NCBI RefSeq assembly: GCF_021432085.1 | Contig: NZ_CP090366.1 | Span: forward strand, 1,612,001 to 1,676,000 | Length of the DNA stretch: 64,000 bases | Reading direction: 5' to 3' | Origin: Stutzerimonas kunmingensis | GTDB taxonomy: Bacteria; Pseudomonadota; Gammaproteobacteria; Pseudomonadales; Pseudomonadaceae | Shown here: positions 48,551 to 56,102 of the stretch, in pieces | How the letters are laid out: each line of letters starts with the position of its first letter | How positions within the stretch are numbered: the first letter of the stretch is position 1 | The notes under the pieces: generated by a model | What the model was told of the DNA's origin: nothing | The model's database searches: none | The model's input: only the letters and a program-made list of their open reading frames with translations | Translations under genes and position numbers: made by a program

Positions 48551-48702
48551 TTCGCTAGCTCCAGTCGAGAGGCGCCAAGGTGGCGCAGGTGTTCCAAGTC
48601 AATCAGTCGGGTATTGGTTGGCAGTGCCAGCCACCCAATGACTTTGCCGCTGCGGTCGATTAGATGGAAGGCCCGTTCCAGGGCCTCAAAATGGGCGTTC
48701 AT
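48547..48702 (-). CDS. 51-residue element protein
   Basis: Product MNAHFEALERAFHLIDRSGK... with VIGWLALPTNTRLIDLEHLR. Too short for most gene finders, but it fills the gap between two ATGA overlaps exactly, which argues for real translation. Unknown function. Confidence 0.65.
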   Translation of the reverse strand: MNAHFEALERAFHLIDRSGKVIGWLALPTNTRLIDLEHLRHLGASRLELAK

Positions 48703-48899
48703 CGTGCGTTGTCCTTCGCCATACGGTTCAGCCAGGCGCGCAGTTCCTCAACAAGGATCAGGCGACGCTTGCCTGCCTTGAACGACACAAGTTCGCCTCG
48801 GGCGATGGCTTCATAGATAGCGGATCGGGTGGTGCCGGATGCGCGGGCGGCCTCTTCAGGACCGACGGCGAGGGGTTGCAGCGTTGCGAGTTGGGACAT
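48699..48899 (-). CDS. AlpA/excisionase-type MerR-like DNA-binding protein
   Basis: A 66-residue protein with PLAVGPEEAARASGTTRSAIY followed by the wing RGELVSFKAGKRRLILVEELRAWL, the pattern of AlpA-like or excisionase-like winged helices. Such proteins switch on integrase/excision in islands and satellites. It is the first gene of the early minus-strand operon, with GGAG eight bases before the ATG. Confidence 0.82.
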   Translation of the reverse strand: MSQLATLQPLAVGPEEAARASGTTRSAIYEAIARGELVSFKAGKRRLILVEELRAWLNRMAKDNAR

Positions 48900-48958
48900 G
48901 GTTCTTCTCCATCTGACCGGTTGTGTTTGGATAGCGGGATTGTCGACCAGATGTGTGC

Positions 48959-48987
48959 ATCCTAGATGTAAGTAACAGCAATCGCAA
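48959..48987 (-). promoter_or_regulatory. candidate promoter of the early operon
   Basis: Read on the minus strand: -35 TTGCGA (48982-48987), 17-bp spacer, -10 TAGGAT (48959-48964), 60 bp before the AlpA-like start. Confidence 0.55.
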
Positions 48988-49044
48988 GCACAAGTTGATA
49001 CTTTCGTTAGCGTCGCTTACTGTGGCGCCATTAAGGAGACGGTG

Positions 49045-49611
49045 ATGGCTAACAGATCAAAGAAGACAGTGCTATCGGTCAGGGTGTCGGGCTACGCCAA
49101 GTCATGCTTGGACGTGCTCGCTGCGATCGAGCAGAAGAGCCTTCCGGACACTATTGAGGGTTTGCTTGAGCACGCTTTCGACCGAAAGTCGATCGCGCCG
49201 CCGGCTTTCATCCGGCAAGACAAGCTCACAAAACAAGGCGAGCCGCGGATTTTGCTGGGCGAGCTTATGCGAGCCCTTTGGACGGAGGATCAGGAGCTTT
49301 TCAAGCTAAGGCTGCATTTGATTGAGCCTGCAGCGCTCAATGACCGAGACCAGGTCGTTACCGGAACAGTATTCAAGAATCTCGACATCTTCGCGGGTGA
49401 CGACGATCTGTTCGACAAGAAGGCCCGTGAGCTGGTTGTTGAAAGCCCGGCAATTCCTAAGCTCAGCCTTTCGCTGGTCAGCATTTACTGGCCTTTGTTG
49501 AATGACTACGCGCGCTTCCTGGCGAACAATTCGCTCAATCTCAGCTTCCCCGACTATGTCGATATGCTTCGCAAAAGCGGTGAGCTCGACGAAATTTTCG
49601 AGGTGCTCTAG
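49045..49611 (+). CDS. divergent element gene of unknown function
   Basis: A 188-residue protein, the only plus-strand gene in the element. The N-terminus (KKTVLSVRVSGYAKSCLDVLAAIEQKSLPDTIEGLLEHAF) is reminiscent of a ribbon-helix-helix DNA-binding unit; the rest is helical with no recognised domain. AAGGAG precedes the ATG at 49045. Divergence from the AlpA-like gene suggests a repressor that keeps the element silent, or a cargo gene. Its stop overlaps the integrase stop by four bases. Confidence 0.75.
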   Translation: MANRSKKTVLSVRVSGYAKSCLDVLAAIEQKSLPDTIEGLLEHAFDRKSIAPPAFIRQDKLTKQGEPRILLGELMRALWTEDQELFKLRLHLIEPAALNDRDQVVTGTVFKNLDIFAGDDDLFDKKARELVVESPAIPKLSLSLVSIYWPLLNDYARFLANNSLNLSFPDYVDMLRKSGELDEIFEVL

Positions 49612-50819
49612 AGAAGATCCACTGCAGCCGCCTTGCTGTCTGGTGCAAGGTGGGCGTAGCGCAGCGTCATCTTGATATCAGCGTGCCCCAGCAGATCGCG
49701 CACCGTGTTGAGCGGTGCGCCAGCCATCACCAGCCGCGACGCGAAGTCGTGGCGCATATCGTGCCAGCGGAAGCCGACGATGCCGGCGTTCTTCAGCAGC
49801 TCCAGCCAGGCGGTTTTCACGTCTGTCATGGGCTTGTCCTTCTCGCCGGGGAAGATGTAACCGGTGCCGCTCGCCTGGTCGTACCATCCCTGCAGCGTGG
49901 CCAGCGCTTCGGCGTTGAGCGGGATATGCCGTGTCTCGCTGGTCTTCGCGCCTTCACCGGCTACCGTCAGGGTTTTGGCTTGCAGGTTGGCGTGATGCCA
50001 GCGCAAATTGAACAGCTCGCCGCGCCTCATTCCGGTATTGAGCGATAGCAGAACCATCGGCTTCAGGTGATCGGCGAAGGGGAGGGTGCGAAGGTCTGGC
50101 AAAGCCCCTCTGCCGCGTTTTGCGCGCCATTCGTTTGCGCTGTCACGCTCTGCCCTGATTCGCTCCTCGCGTGCGTCTAGCGCGTCCCTGAGGGCTTTGG
50201 CTTCGTCTTTCGAAAGGTAGCGGATGCGGCCGATCGAATCGACCTTCAGTTGCTTGACCTTCTCCAGGGGCGACGCGGGCAGGTAGGCCCATTCCACGGC
50301 GCGGCTGAATACTCCGCTGATGCTGCCCATCTTGCGGTTGGCGGTGGACGGCTTGTTGCCGCCGTTGAGCCAGGCGGTGCGGATCTGCTCCAGATCGCGG
50401 CCGGTGATCTCATCGAGGCGACGGTGCATGATTGGCTCGAAGCTAGTGTCGAGCGTGTGCAGAGTCTTCTCGTGGCCTTTGTGGTGGGCCTTGAACCACG
50501 GCATATAGTGGTCATCGATGAAGCTGCGCAGGGTAGGGGTTGTGGCACCGCGGCGGCCTTGTGTGACGGCCAGCGGCTCGCCGTGCTTGCGGGCCTCGTT
50601 GAGGTATTGCAGCGCCTCCTCGCGGGCCTGCTCCAGCGTCAGGATGCCGACACGGCCGAGCGCCTTTTTGCGACCACGCGCCCAGGTCACAACGTAGGAC
50701 TTCGCCCCGGCCGCCGTCACGCGCACGAACAGGCCGGGCACGGTGGTGTCGTGGACTTCGTATTCCTTGCCGGTGACTTCCAGGCTGTTCAGTCGGCGCG
50801 CCGTCAGCTTCTCTCGCAC
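49608..50819 (-). CDS. int: tyrosine-type site-specific integrase
   Basis: A 403-residue recombinase. N-terminal arm-binding domain (EVHDTTVPGLFVRVTAAGAKSY, a DUF4102-like fold), core-binding SAM-like domain, and catalytic domain with Arg in NTGMRRGEL, the HxxR box in HDMRHDFASR, His in LLGHADI and the tyrosine in TLRYAHL. The GTG at 50819 has GGGGA just upstream; an in-frame TTG at 50849 is possible but lies in the arm-site repeat. It lies next to attR and points into the element. Confidence 0.93.
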   Translation of the reverse strand: MREKLTARRLNSLEVTGKEYEVHDTTVPGLFVRVTAAGAKSYVVTWARGRKKALGRVGILTLEQAREEALQYLNEARKHGEPLAVTQGRRGATTPTLRSFIDDHYMPWFKAHHKGHEKTLHTLDTSFEPIMHRRLDEITGRDLEQIRTAWLNGGNKPSTANRKMGSISGVFSRAVEWAYLPASPLEKVKQLKVDSIGRIRYLSKDEAKALRDALDAREERIRAERDSANEWRAKRGRGALPDLRTLPFADHLKPMVLLSLNTGMRRGELFNLRWHHANLQAKTLTVAGEGAKTSETRHIPLNAEALATLQGWYDQASGTGYIFPGEKDKPMTDVKTAWLELLKNAGIVGFRWHDMRHDFASRLVMAGAPLNTVRDLLGHADIKMTLRYAHLAPDSKAAAVDLL

Positions 50820-50829
50820 GTTGTCCCCG

Positions 50830-50850
50830 TGGGTGCAGTGTGGGTGCAAA
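50830..50850 (+). repeat. candidate integrase arm-type site, right
   Basis: Same 21-bp motif as 41164-41184 with one change, two GGGTGCA copies eleven bp apart, immediately upstream of the integrase start and so also placed to allow autoregulation. Confidence 0.7.
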
Positions 50851-50891
50851 AGTGACTATACGGGGCTGATTTACCGGATGCAACTGGACGC

Positions 50892-50931
50892 TAAGTGCTT
50901 GATTTGCAAGGTAAGTGCTTGATTTGTAAGG
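50892..50931. repeat. 20-bp perfect-type tandem repeat in the right arm
   Basis: TAAGTGCTTGATTTG-AAGG units at 50892-50911 and 50912-50931 differ at one position, ten bp from the att core. Confidence 0.7.
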
Positions 50932-50941
50932 GGCTTGTTTG

Positions 50942-50991
50942 CCCCTCCTAAGGGGAAGGTTGTGAGTTCGAACCTCGCCTGGGACGCCATA
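50942..50991 (+). repeat. attR core (right copy of the 50-bp repeat)
   Basis: Exact copy of 41067-41116; only the 3' half of the tRNA is present, so no tRNA is formed here. It marks the right end of the element; flagellar genes resume after it. Confidence 0.97.
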
Positions 50992-51110
50992 AGATTTCGC
51001 ACAGCGATCACGTTCAGATAGCAAGGCTTTTGACTCGGCTGTGCCGCTTTTTCGCGACAAGCCTTGAGCTGAGCGGTGGTCTGGCAAGGCGCGCTGCGCT
51101 GCGCGGCGCG

Positions 51111-51857
51111 TTAGCCGAACGGTGAGGCGGAATTGTCGCGGCGTGCGTCGCGTTGAAGCTGGTACACGAGCTTTTCAATCTGCCGTTGCGTCAGTCCGCT
51201 GAGGCGATGAAAGCGCAGCCCGCAGATCGAAGTTCCAGACTTTTCATCAATGGCCACGTGACGAAGCTCGACTTCCGTCTGGATCGCGCCAATTGGCAGC
51301 TTCGCGATCATCTCGTAGACCTGTCCCGTTTGAAGAATGGCCTGTTGGTCGCCCTTTACGCTCAGCTTGCAGCCAGTAGCCGATATATCGAGCAGCCTGC
51401 CTTCCAGGGCTTTTCTTACTGTTGAGCCGCCGAGCTGCGCAGCGACGGCGATCTCTTTCAGCTGTGCGCGATAAGCATTGCGGCGCTGATGGTAAGTGAG
51501 CGTTGTCGGGGTTGGGATCCAATAGCAGCGAGCGCCATCAATTTCGCCGGTATGAACCTGTTGGTCGCTCGTCCAGGAGAGTCGTGCGCCTTCGTAGAAT
51601 CCTTCGATATGAATCGGCTCGCCTTGCAATAGCAGTCTCTCGCCGTCATTGGGGATCAATTCGTCGAGCGCTATCCAGCCGGTTTCACGGTTCATTTCAA
51701 CCAGAAAACTCTGGTAGCGCTGGTTGCGCTCATGGAAGCGAAGCGTGAGGGGGGTGTTGTTGTCGAGAAGGGGACGCAGATTGGCGTAAATCTCGAGTGG
51801 CGCCGTCAGTACCTTGGGAGGCTGCGGGCCTTCATCGCCGAGGAATAAGCTAGACAC
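51111..51857 (-). CDS. flgZ: PilZ-domain flagellar brake protein FlgZ/YcgR
   Basis: A 248-residue protein: YcgR-type N-terminal domain, then a C-terminal PilZ domain with the c-di-GMP motif RRNAYR and DISATGCKL. Family knowledge: c-di-GMP-loaded YcgR/FlgZ slows the flagellar motor. Third gene after flgM and flgN, the order described for Pseudomonas flgMNZ. Confidence 0.9.
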   Translation of the reverse strand: MSSLFLGDEGPQPPKVLTAPLEIYANLRPLLDNNTPLTLRFHERNQRYQSFLVEMNRETGWIALDELIPNDGERLLLQGEPIHIEGFYEGARLSWTSDQQVHTGEIDGARCYWIPTPTTLTYHQRRNAYRAQLKEIAVAAQLGGSTVRKALEGRLLDISATGCKLSVKGDQQAILQTGQVYEMIAKLPIGAIQTEVELRHVAIDEKSGTSICGLRFHRLSGLTQRQIEKLVYQLQRDARRDNSASPFG

Positions 51858-51920
51858 GGGCCGATGCTCTCCGGCGCATTGTTGTGACCATCGCGTTGCG
51901 TCCTTGTGGCGGTCTATCGT

Positions 51921-52391
51921 TCAGGCTTGGCTCAGAGGCCGTTGCGGCTTGTTCTTGGCGGAACCGCCACGATTGTCATACAGGCCGGGTGTATCGTCCT
52001 TGCCTTGGAGAATGTGCAGCATTCCGCCGAGGGCGCTTTGATTGGCTCGGATGAGACGGCCATTTCTTTCATTGGCGCTACGGCAGCGCTCAAGCTCTGT
52101 CTCCAGCGATAGCGCTCGCTCAAGGATAAGCGCACCGTCCTTCGATCTATTTGCGGCCGCTTCAAGTCCGGCGCGATCAGGCGTCAGCTGTAATCCCGCA
52201 AGCCACTGGCTACGCTGAGTGCCATGCTGTCCAAGCAGTGCCAGTAACGGCTGCTTCTTCGCTAATATCGCCTCTAGCTCCGCCAGATTGCGTTCACCCA
52301 GTGCGGTGAATTCTTGATCGATGAGTTCAAGGAGCTGGCGTGCGATGCCGATATCATCGGTTAGCTGCTCAAGCAGGGCTGTATCTTGCAT
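51921..52391 (-). CDS. flgN: flagellar hook-filament chaperone FlgN
   Basis: A 156-residue all-helical protein with LLEQLTDDIGIARQLLELID and the chaperone region ANERNGRLIRANQSALGGML. FlgN binds FlgK and FlgL before export. It follows flgM by 42 bp. Confidence 0.9.
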   Translation of the reverse strand: MQDTALLEQLTDDIGIARQLLELIDQEFTALGERNLAELEAILAKKQPLLALLGQHGTQRSQWLAGLQLTPDRAGLEAAANRSKDGALILERALSLETELERCRSANERNGRLIRANQSALGGMLHILQGKDDTPGLYDNRGGSAKNKPQRPLSQA

Positions 52392-52433
52392 TTCGTGCTC
52401 TGGGCTTGCTCGCGTGTATGTGTCGGCTCAGGT

Positions 52434-52763
52434 TCAGCGCTGGGTCTCGAACGCGAGCAGCTTGGATGCGACGCGTTGGCTATCAACCTGGTAGGAGCCA
52501 TCAGCGATCGCCTGTTTCAGCTTCTCAACGCGCTCCTGGTCCACTGCGGGCTGCTCGTTCAATTTGTCAGCCGCGTGCTGCAGGCGCTGGGCTTCAGGGC
52601 TCAGTTGAACGGTGTCGCTAGTGTTGGAGTTGACGCTGTCGGTTTTAGGCGCTTCGCTAGCAGGCCCTTGCTGGGTGCCGGCAGTACGCTCGTTGCCTTG
52701 TACGCCGCTGCGCCCGTTAGGGGCGTTCAGTGGACTGTTGGGCCGATTGAAGTCGATGACCAT
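52434..52763 (-). CDS. flgM: anti-sigma-28 factor FlgM
   Basis: A 109-residue protein, disordered in the first half, starting [13 protein letters not shown], with the C-terminal sigma-binding helix [20 protein letters not shown] and VASKLL. It holds FliA inactive until exported through the finished hook. A FliA-type promoter lies just upstream. Confidence 0.93.
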   Translation of the reverse strand: MVIDFNRPNSPLNAPNGRSGVQGNERTAGTQQGPASEAPKTDSVNSNTSDTVQLSPEAQRLQHAADKLNEQPAVDQERVEKLKQAIADGSYQVDSQRVASKLLAFETQR

Positions 52764-52799
52764 GATGCAAACCTCGAAGGAATCAGGACGCTTGCCATG

Positions 52800-52826
52800 T
52801 GTTCGGCAACAATGGAGGAAACTTTA
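52800..52826 (-). promoter_or_regulatory. sigma-28 (FliA) promoter of flgM
   Basis: On the minus strand: TAAAGTTT, 11-bp spacer, GCCGAACA; the consensus is TAAAGTTT-N11-GCCGATAA. It lies 37 bp before the flgM start. Confidence 0.88.
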
Positions 52827-52874
52827 GCCTTTTTTTCCAGCGAACACACTGGAAAACTGCGGCATGCGGACATG

Positions 52875-53624
52875 CTACATTGCCACTTCAACCTGGCCTG
52901 GGCCAGTCACTCGGGCCTTGATCGTGCGACCGGAACGTTGGTTCTTGACCGGGATCTGTTTGCCCGTAACGCCATCGGCCATCGCCTCGCCGGGCATGCG
53001 TACGCTTATCGAGCCCGACCTGGCCGTGATGACCACCTGATCACCTTTGCGTACTACCTTCGCCATTTCCAGCTGATTAGGCGTGATGACCTGATCTGGC
53101 TGAGCCGGCCGTGTCAGCTTGTTACCCAGCGCCTCGTCGTGTCTTGTCAGGTATCCCTGAGTAAGGATGGACACGTCCCGTTCGGCTAGCCTCACGTCGG
53201 CATCGGTCAATACTGTGCCGCGCAGAAGTGATTTGCTGGCGACAAGGACCTGACGATAAAGGCGGACGTGGCTAGGGATGAATACCGACCATGGGCTGCT
53301 GCCTTCGCAACTTACCCGTACGCTCACACGTCCTACAGGGATAGCGGTGCTGCCAAGGCTGGTCGTGAGAGTTTGATCGCATTGATTCAAGCGCAAACGA
53401 GGGTCCAGCCTGGCTACTTCGACCTCGTAGCGTGCATCGATAGCGCTGCGGCTTAAATACTCGCTTACTGTCTGCTCAAGAAACTGCTCGGTCACGTCGA
53501 TAAGCTGCTGAGGATGTGACAAGGTTGACGCGTGGGTGAACTGAGAAAACACGCACAGCATTGATAGCAGCACATTTCTGTACGGTAGCCGGCCGCGCCG
53601 GAAAATGGTCATTTGGACGTTCAT
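52875..53624 (-). CDS. flgA: flagellar P-ring chaperone FlgA
   Basis: A 249-residue exported protein: signal-like N-terminus (ending FTHA), an N-terminal domain and the C-terminal SAF domain (SKSLLRGTVLTDADVRLAERDV, TARSGSISVRMPGEAMADG). FlgA helps assemble the P-ring from FlgI in the periplasm. The start is uncertain: the sigma-54 match upstream would begin transcription near 53625, one base before this ATG, so the ATG at 53612 or a later start is possible. Confidence 0.9.
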   Translation of the reverse strand: MNVQMTIFRRGRLPYRNVLLSMLCVFSQFTHASTLSHPQQLIDVTEQFLEQTVSEYLSRSAIDARYEVEVARLDPRLRLNQCDQTLTTSLGSTAIPVGRVSVRVSCEGSSPWSVFIPSHVRLYRQVLVASKSLLRGTVLTDADVRLAERDVSILTQGYLTRHDEALGNKLTRPAQPDQVITPNQLEMAKVVRKGDQVVITARSGSISVRMPGEAMADGVTGKQIPVKNQRSGRTIKARVTGPGQVEVAM

Positions 53625-53635
53625 ATCCCAACCAA

Positions 53636-53651
53636 AGCAAGGGGCGTGCCG
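53636..53651 (-). promoter_or_regulatory. sigma-54 promoter of flgA
   Basis: On the minus strand CGGCACG-CCCC-TTGCT matches TGGCACG-N4-TTGCW in all but one position. It lies in the 70-bp gap between divergent flgA and cheV. Confidence 0.75.
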
Positions 53652-53694
53652 CGTCCTCGGCCCCAATAATCTGCAAGCAGAGAGGAAGACTGGC

Positions 53695-54627
53695 ATGGCC
53701 GGTGTATTGGATTCGGTTAACCAGCGTACCCAGTTGGTGGGGCAAAACCGTTTGGAGCTGCTGCTTTTTCGTCTCGAAGGCGAGCAGCTATATGGCATCA
53801 ACGTGTTCAAGGTGCGCGAAGTGTTGCAGTGCCCGCGCCTGACCGTGATGCCCAAATGCGGCCGGGTGGTACGGGGCGTTGCAAGCATTCGCGGCAGCAC
53901 CCTGCCTATCCTCGATCTGTCGCTCGCCACGGGCAAGTCGGCGCTGATGGATTTGCAGAATTCTTTCGCTGTCATCACCGAGTACAACAACAGAACGCTG
54001 GGTTTCCTGGTGAGCTCGGTTGAAAGGATCGTCAATCTGAACTGGGAAGCGATCCTGCCTCCGCCAAAGGGTGCAGGACGCGATCATTACCTGACGGCCG
54101 TAACTCACATCGACAACAGGCTGGTAGAGATCATCGATGTGGAAAAGGTGCTGGCAGAAGTTGCGCCGACCTCCGAAGAGGTGTCAGCTGATGTGGTCGA
54201 TGACGATACCCGTGCCAGGGCGCTTTCGTGTCGCGTGCTCATCGTCGACGACTCGTCTGTGGCGCGTAAGCAGATTGCTCGTTGCCTGGAAAATATCGGT
54301 ATCGAGGTCGTCAAGCTGAATGATGGACGGGAGGCCCTCAATTATCTGAAGCGAATGGCTGACGAGGGCAAGAAGCCGGCTGAAGAGTTTCTGATGATGA
54401 TTTCCGATATTGAAATGCCGGAAATGGATGGCTATACCCTGACTACCGAGGTGCGGCACGATCCGCGCATGCAAGGTATGCATATACTCCTGCATACTTC
54501 CCTTTCCGGCGTGTTCAACCAGAACATGGTGAAACGGGCGGGGGCGGATGACTTCCTCGCCAAGTTCCAGCCTGATGATCTCGCTGCCCGAGTGGCTGAG
54601 CGGATCAGGCAGGCGGATGCAAACTGA
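53695..54627 (+). CDS. cheV: chemotaxis coupling protein CheV
   Basis: A 310-residue protein: N-terminal CheW-like domain (LELLLFRLEGEQLYGINVFKV) and C-terminal response-regulator domain (VLIVDDSSVARKQ, phospho-acceptor Asp in MISDIEMPEMDGY). It couples receptors to the kinase CheA and tunes signalling. AGAGGAAG before ATG. Directly followed by cheR. Confidence 0.94.
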   Translation: MAGVLDSVNQRTQLVGQNRLELLLFRLEGEQLYGINVFKVREVLQCPRLTVMPKCGRVVRGVASIRGSTLPILDLSLATGKSALMDLQNSFAVITEYNNRTLGFLVSSVERIVNLNWEAILPPPKGAGRDHYLTAVTHIDNRLVEIIDVEKVLAEVAPTSEEVSADVVDDDTRARALSCRVLIVDDSSVARKQIARCLENIGIEVVKLNDGREALNYLKRMADEGKKPAEEFLMMISDIEMPEMDGYTLTTEVRHDPRMQGMHILLHTSLSGVFNQNMVKRAGADDFLAKFQPDDLAARVAERIRQADAN

Positions 54628-54661
54628 GGCTAGTTCCTCTCTCATGATGGTGAGGCTTTGA

Positions 54662-55489
54662 TTGGTGTCAGTCGATCTGGATTTTGAGCAGTTCCGGGTG
54701 TTTCTTGAAAAGACGTGCGGCATTCTGCTGGGCAGTAACAAGCAGTATCTGGTGTCCAGTCGGCTGAACAAGCTGATGGAACAACAAGGCATCAAGACGC
54801 TGGGCGATCTGGTCCGGAAGATTCAGGCACAGCCACGTAGCGGGCTTCGGGAATTAGTCGTCGATGCTATGACGACCAACGAAACGCTCTGGTTTCGTGA
54901 CACCTACCCGTTCGAAGTGCTCAAGAGTCGTGTGCTGCCAGAGATGCTCAAGACTGGTGCGGGGCAGCGTCTGCGGATCTGGTCGGCGGCATGCTCGTCC
55001 GGGCAGGAGCCGTACTCTCTGTCGATGTCCATCGATGAGTACGAGCGCAGCAATCCCAGTCAGGCGAAAACCGGGGTGCAGATCGTGGCTACCGAGCTGT
55101 CCGGCGCGATGCTTGCGGCGTGCAAGGCGGCAGAATACGACAGTCTGGCAATTGCTCGCGGCCTGTCCAGTGACCGCCTGCAGCGCTACTTCGATGTCAA
55201 GGCACCAGGGCGGTGGGCGGTAAAGCCCGTGATCCGTTCGCGGGTCGAGTTCAGGGTGCAGAATCTGCTCGACAGCTATGCCGCGCTGGGCAAGTTCGAC
55301 ATCGTGTTCTGCCGTAACGTGCTGATCTACTTTTCCGCCGATGTGAAGAAGGACATTCTCAAGCGCATTCATGCGACGTTACGCCCAGGCGGCTATCTGT
55401 TTCTTGGCGCCTCCGAAGCGCTCAACGGCCTGCCTGAGCTGTATCAGATGGTCCAGTGCAGTCCGGGAATCATCTACAAGGCGAAATAG
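54662..55489 (+). CDS. cheR: chemotaxis methyltransferase CheR
   Basis: A 275-residue protein with the CheR N-terminal helices (DFEQFRVFLEKTCGILLG), and the SAM-binding domain with IWSAACSSGQEPYSLSM and FCRNVLIYF. It methylates glutamates of chemoreceptors. Starts with TTG or the GTG one codon later (GAGG six to nine bases upstream). Confidence 0.93.
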   Translation: MVSVDLDFEQFRVFLEKTCGILLGSNKQYLVSSRLNKLMEQQGIKTLGDLVRKIQAQPRSGLRELVVDAMTTNETLWFRDTYPFEVLKSRVLPEMLKTGAGQRLRIWSAACSSGQEPYSLSMSIDEYERSNPSQAKTGVQIVATELSGAMLAACKAAEYDSLAIARGLSSDRLQRYFDVKAPGRWAVKPVIRSRVEFRVQNLLDSYAALGKFDIVFCRNVLIYFSADVKKDILKRIHATLRPGGYLFLGASEALNGLPELYQMVQCSPGIIYKAK

Positions 55490-55542
55490 CCGGCATGACG
55501 CCGGCGGCAGAAAACCGTCATGCAACATGGCGGGTGCGGCAA

Positions 55543-55568
55543 AAAAGCGGTAAAGCCTTGCCGCTTTT
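55543..55568 (+). terminator. terminator after cheR
   Basis: AAAAGCGG/CCGCTTTT stem (55543-55550, 55561-55568) with a ten-base loop and T-rich right arm. Confidence 0.7.
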
Positions 55569-55627
55569 GACGCCCTCTAACCGAGATTTCTCTGGTTAGT
55601 CTAATAAAATCAATGATTTGCCTTCAG

Positions 55628-55643
55628 TGGCATGAGCTTTGCT
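55628..55643 (+). promoter_or_regulatory. sigma-54 promoter of the flgBCDE operon
   Basis: TGGCATG-AGCT-TTGCT, one mismatch from TGGCACG-N4-TTGCW, 44 bp before the flgB start. Confidence 0.85.
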
Positions 55644-55686
55644 GGTGTTTGCGTAAGCAGACTTGTATCCGGCAGAGGGCCAGATC

Positions 55687-56091
55687 ATGAGCATCAATTT
55701 CGATAAGGCACTGGGTTTACACGAGAAGGCACTCGGTTTTCGCTCGCAGCGCGCCGAAGTGCTGGCGAACAATATCGCCAACGCCGACACGCCCAACTAC
55801 AAGGCCCGCGATCTGGACTTCAGCAGCGTGCTTGCCGAGCAGTCCGCTCGCAGCCAGGGTGGGTTCGGGGTAACGCGGACCAGTGACAAGCATATTGCCG
55901 CCGAGGGGTTGGAGATTGCCGATGCCTCCTTGCGCTTCCGCACTCCAGCGCATCCCTCGCTTGATCAGAACACTGTCGATCTGCAGATCGAGCAATCCAA
56001 CTACGCGAAGAACGCCGTTGACTTTCAGGCGAGCTTCACTCTGCTCAATAGTAAGTTCAAAGGGCTGATCAGTGCCCTGCGCGGCGAGTAA
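55687..56091 (+). CDS. flgB: flagellar proximal rod protein FlgB
   Basis: A 134-residue rod subunit with EVLANNIANADTPNYKARDLDF, the rod/hook N-terminal signature, and C-terminal helix residues NYAKNAVDFQASFTLLN. First gene of the operon; AGAGGG before ATG. An ATG at 55663-frame extension upstream has no support. Confidence 0.95.
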   Translation: MSINFDKALGLHEKALGFRSQRAEVLANNIANADTPNYKARDLDFSSVLAEQSARSQGGFGVTRTSDKHIAAEGLEIADASLRFRTPAHPSLDQNTVDLQIEQSNYAKNAVDFQASFTLLNSKFKGLISALRGE

Positions 56092-56102
56092 AGGAGTTTC
56101 CC

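Larger units (their letters stand above)
41067..50991. mobile_element. tRNA-integrated phage-related element (about 9.9 kb)
   Basis: Bounded by the 50-bp att repeats. Contents from right to left (all minus unless stated): tyrosine integrase; a divergent plus-strand gene; AlpA-like regulator; small genes of 51, 79 and 81 residues; a 79-residue HTH protein; a 151-residue winged-helix protein; iteron-like repeats; genes of 69 and 70 residues; terminator; a repeat-rich control region; small coupled genes of 111, 57 and 58 residues; HK97-type capsid; two small genes; tape-measure protein; a 97-residue gene. No terminase, portal, head protease, tail tube, baseplate, holin or endolysin is present. 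Either an eroded prophage or a satellite that depends on a helper phage. Confidence 0.9.

Noticed and set aside
50942-50991. Second tRNA-Arg(CCT) gene
   Set aside because: Only the 3' half is present; it is the attR repeat and cannot fold into a tRNA.
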